This document shows, one piece after another, positions 61,435 through 64,000 of a stretch of DNA of 64,000 bases (positions within the stretch are counted from its first letter, which is position 1; each line of letters opens with the position of its first letter). Position numbers and translations under genes: made by a program. Source of the stretch: Eutreptiella sp. 'Long Island Sound 2002' (taxonomy: Eukaryota > Euglenozoa > Euglenophyceae > Eutreptiales > Eutreptiaceae); the NCBI GenBank assembly GCA_964036045.1, contig OZ038386.1, positions 13,861,433-13,925,432 of the forward strand, in the 5' to 3' direction. Below the pieces are notes generated by a model. It was not told the DNA's origin and did no database searches. It saw nothing but the letters and a program-made list of their open reading frames with translations.

Positions 61435-64000
61435 AGGGTGGATTTGAGGGAACGTTTCCAAAAGGGGCTCAAACTGCCGCCACATCTCGTGCAAGCCCCC
61501 CCCCCCCCCCCGCCCCTGCCCCCATGGCCCCTCTTTGAATGATGGGGCAAATGTTCTGTGGCGGCTTCAGAACAGGTCAGTTTAGGCCAAAACGTTTTCT
61601 CTCACGCTTTCCACGCCAACCCGACGTCAGCATCTCCAAAGGGGGAGTCACCCTTGGGATGCGCTTGAGGGGGATCTTACGGGGGCTTCAGGTGTATGCT
61701 GCAGCAGTTACCGCAAGGGGGGGGGGAAGCGGTTTGGAGACAATTTCTGGATGCCACAAAGCGGTTGGGGCGCCGTTGGGGGTGGACAGGAATGGTTTTC
61801 AGGACTGCCCGTCATCCCAAACAAGGAGGGGGCGGTATCCTCCCCCCTTTCCGGTGCAGCCTCTGGCCCAGATCCTCCCTCCTGAAGTGGGACTCTCCAA
61901 AGATGGGGGAGGATGGCTCAGTAGATGATCGCTGGGCGGGAGCTTTCAGACATCAATGGAGCCGAGAAAGGGGCCACAACAAGAAATGGCACGTTGGATT
62001 GATCTTTTGGGGTCGACGATTACAGTTTTTCTAATCCAAATGATGTCTTCCTTGGCCATTTCGAGCAATGTTGGGTCCTGCCGAATTCATTGAACTTGGC
62101 AAGAGGGCACTATGCATTCGGTGCGGATCTTGTGCTGGCTGAAGTTGACCAAGGTGCCCACGGGCGCAGCACACCACTCAATGCTTCAAGGCAACTCGTG
62201 TGTGCGCTGTGTTTCATAGGAAGGACGTGTGTGGTTTTTCACAAGACGGCCGTACAGGGGGGAAGACAGATGGAGCTCCCAGGGCTTTCTTGCAGGTCTG
62301 TGCAAAAACGGGTGATTAATGAACAGCGTCTGAACACGTCTGCTGTCGTGTGTTATGCTTGTTAGAACCTTCGCGACACCTGTTTGCGTCCGTTTTTGCA
62401 CAACGCACATGTTGGTATTCTGCATGCCCCAAGCACGGCCGCAGCCGTGTTCTGGGCGCTCGAAACGCGGCCGCGCACATGTGCTGCAAATGCGAAGCTG
62501 GAGATAAAAATTGCACAGAATCACATTACTTTCATGGCGTTGGTGAAAGAAATGCCGTCGGCGTGCTCCGGCAGCGGGCAGTACGATCTGTTCTTTTGCC
62601 TGCTTTCTCGATCAATAGCCAACCGTTGGCGCTTACTTTCCGGGGGTGGGTGGTAAACCGACAGCCACCGTCGTGGAATGAAGGTGTGGCAGGTAAGGGA
62701 TCTGGTTCGCATTGAATTGGCCTTTGTGGCTTTGCAGTGTTCGCCTCAGGCTCCTTGGCCTTGCCCAATGCTGTATGCAAGTCCTGACATAAGCAACGCT
62801 TGCCTCCGTCGTCAGAAGTGAGCGCCTCAAAAAGCGAGATCGCCAGTGACCAGTGCCGAGGGGCCCCATCCCACGGCACAAGGGAGGGGGAGGTAGGCCT
62901 GTTTGGGTCATCGCGCAGCATTCGTTCCAGAGCACAACGTGACGGAATGCCCCCAACAGAATGAGGGTACACCTGTACAAGGACAGGGTGGCCAAGAGGG
63001 CCTCGCTGATCCGAAGGATGAAGACAGGACCCCCCCCCCCCCCCCACCGGAACGCTGGGAGTCTGCTCCTGAAGATGGTCCTCCGTGGCACCAAGTCGGC
63101 CCGCAGCCCCCGGCCATCCTCCCGATCAACCCGAGGGCCGCCAGCGCAGGGCCCTTTTACCTCCCCGACAGCCACGTCATTGGGCTTGTCATTTCTCATG
63201 GGGACCTGAGGAGGGCTGAATGCTCAGAGCTCCGGACCAAAGGACGGACCAGATATCCCGCAGGCCCTTTGAGACACTGCGTTTGAGACGCCCAACACAT
63301 CCTCTGACCACAGCGGCCCAGTGTATGGACGACGTGTGTTAGAGTCGCCCGGGCTCATAGAGGGAAGCGCGACCCGGGGGATGACTCGGGAGTGCCCGAC
63401 GTCCTGTGGGGCCGCTGGTTGCGCTGCAGATACCGCGAGTGTCGGACCGAAATTACAGACCTCCTCTTTGTTCGGGACGCGTCGCTGCTTCTAAATGAAA
63501 CGCGCTGTGTCGCCATTTGTCACACCGACCTGCCCCCCTGTCCCCGTGCCGCCCCCCCCCCCCCCCCCTGCCGGCCCAACAGACACACGCGGTCGCACGC
63601 ACACACGCGCTGCCTCATCTTCTGTTTCCTGTGGACGTGTCCCGGACCACCGGACAGGGCATGTGCAGCGCCCCATGACTCACGAGAACGGACCTCCGGC
63701 TCACCCAAAGCTGTTGTATGTATTTTAGCAATTCCGACGAAAACATGGCAACTGCCAGACTCGCGAAGCAGCAGCATCTGCTGCATTGAAGGCCGATCAC
63801 CGGCACGTCTTGTCGGCCGCCTTTGGCATGAATGATCAGGGTGCATTGTTCTGGTGTCTGTGATGTTGATGATGAGGATTGGATTTTTGCTTCAGCTTGG
63901 CCCAGGGGGCTGGCAGGGGTCCAGGACCCGTAGGTGAGTGTGTGCGTGTGTGTGTAGGTCAGACGGCCGAATCCTTGTGTCTTTTGAGGCTTCTGCTTTG
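61435..64000. other. unassigned; possible exons of an unrecognised gene
   Basis: Several plus-strand frames have a passable composition. One is 62350-62695, ending at a good donor GTGGCAG|GTAAGG, with Cys/His content (CPKHGRSRV, CCKCEAGDKNC). Another is about 62975-63284 (LADPKDEDRTPPPP, then LPDSHVIGLVISHGDLRR). C runs at 61498-61511, 63030-63044 and 63554-63568 break the frames. I cannot join them into a model or name a product. Confidence 0.25.

Overview
This is a eukaryotic, repeat-rich nuclear contig with spliced genes, most likely from a photosynthetic alveolate and best fitting a dinoflagellate. Three things point there. A spliced gene at 53.2-59.6 kb begins with what looks like a peridinin-type class I plastid presequence: a signal peptide, an Ala/Gly/Arg-rich stretch, then a second hydrophobic segment followed by arginines. 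LINE retrotransposons are dense. Homopolymeric C/G tracts and microsatellites are very common. A chromerid or another alga with a secondary plastid is not excluded. One assembly gap of 200 N lies at 54738-54937.

Layout. 1-4.2 kb: microsatellites, a minisatellite and dispersed repeats, with no gene seen. 4.2-13.65 kb: three same-strand copies of one LINE family (A, B, C). Each is 5'-truncated, each begins directly after a (CA)n tract and each ends in one. 13.65-17.2 kb: dispersed repeats and a 651-bp non-autonomous DNA transposon with 17-bp terminal inverted repeats and an 8-bp target duplication (hAT-like). 17.7-19.8 kb: a membrane hybrid sensor histidine kinase with a receiver domain. 20-25.7 kb: heliorhodopsin sequence. 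A last exon with helices 6-7 and the Schiff-base lysine lies at 24258-24554, with phase-compatible candidate 5' exons upstream. A second N-terminal half (helices 1-4) starts 0.6 kb downstream at 25170, so this is either a tandem pair or a rearranged locus. 26.8-28.8 kb: a fold-back element with tRNA-like arms and a duplicated 390-bp block. 28.8-36.2 kb: a nearly full-length LINE (D). 36.3-38.6 kb: tRNA-derived repeats. 38.6-45.15 kb: a related LINE (E) whose reverse transcriptase has an internal deletion. 45.1-53 kb: composite tRNA-derived repeats and unannotated sequence with two weak minus-strand ORFs. 53.2-59.6 kb: the three-exon, probably plastid-targeted gene; its 4-kb second intron contains a minisatellite. 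59.6-64 kb: mostly unassigned, with one possible PHD-like exon.

The host genes are therefore a sensor kinase, a heliorhodopsin locus and a plastid-targeted protein of unknown function, all on the plus strand, and all the rest is largely mobile DNA. The adjacency of a photoreceptor and a sensor kinase is suggestive, but no functional link is shown by the sequence.
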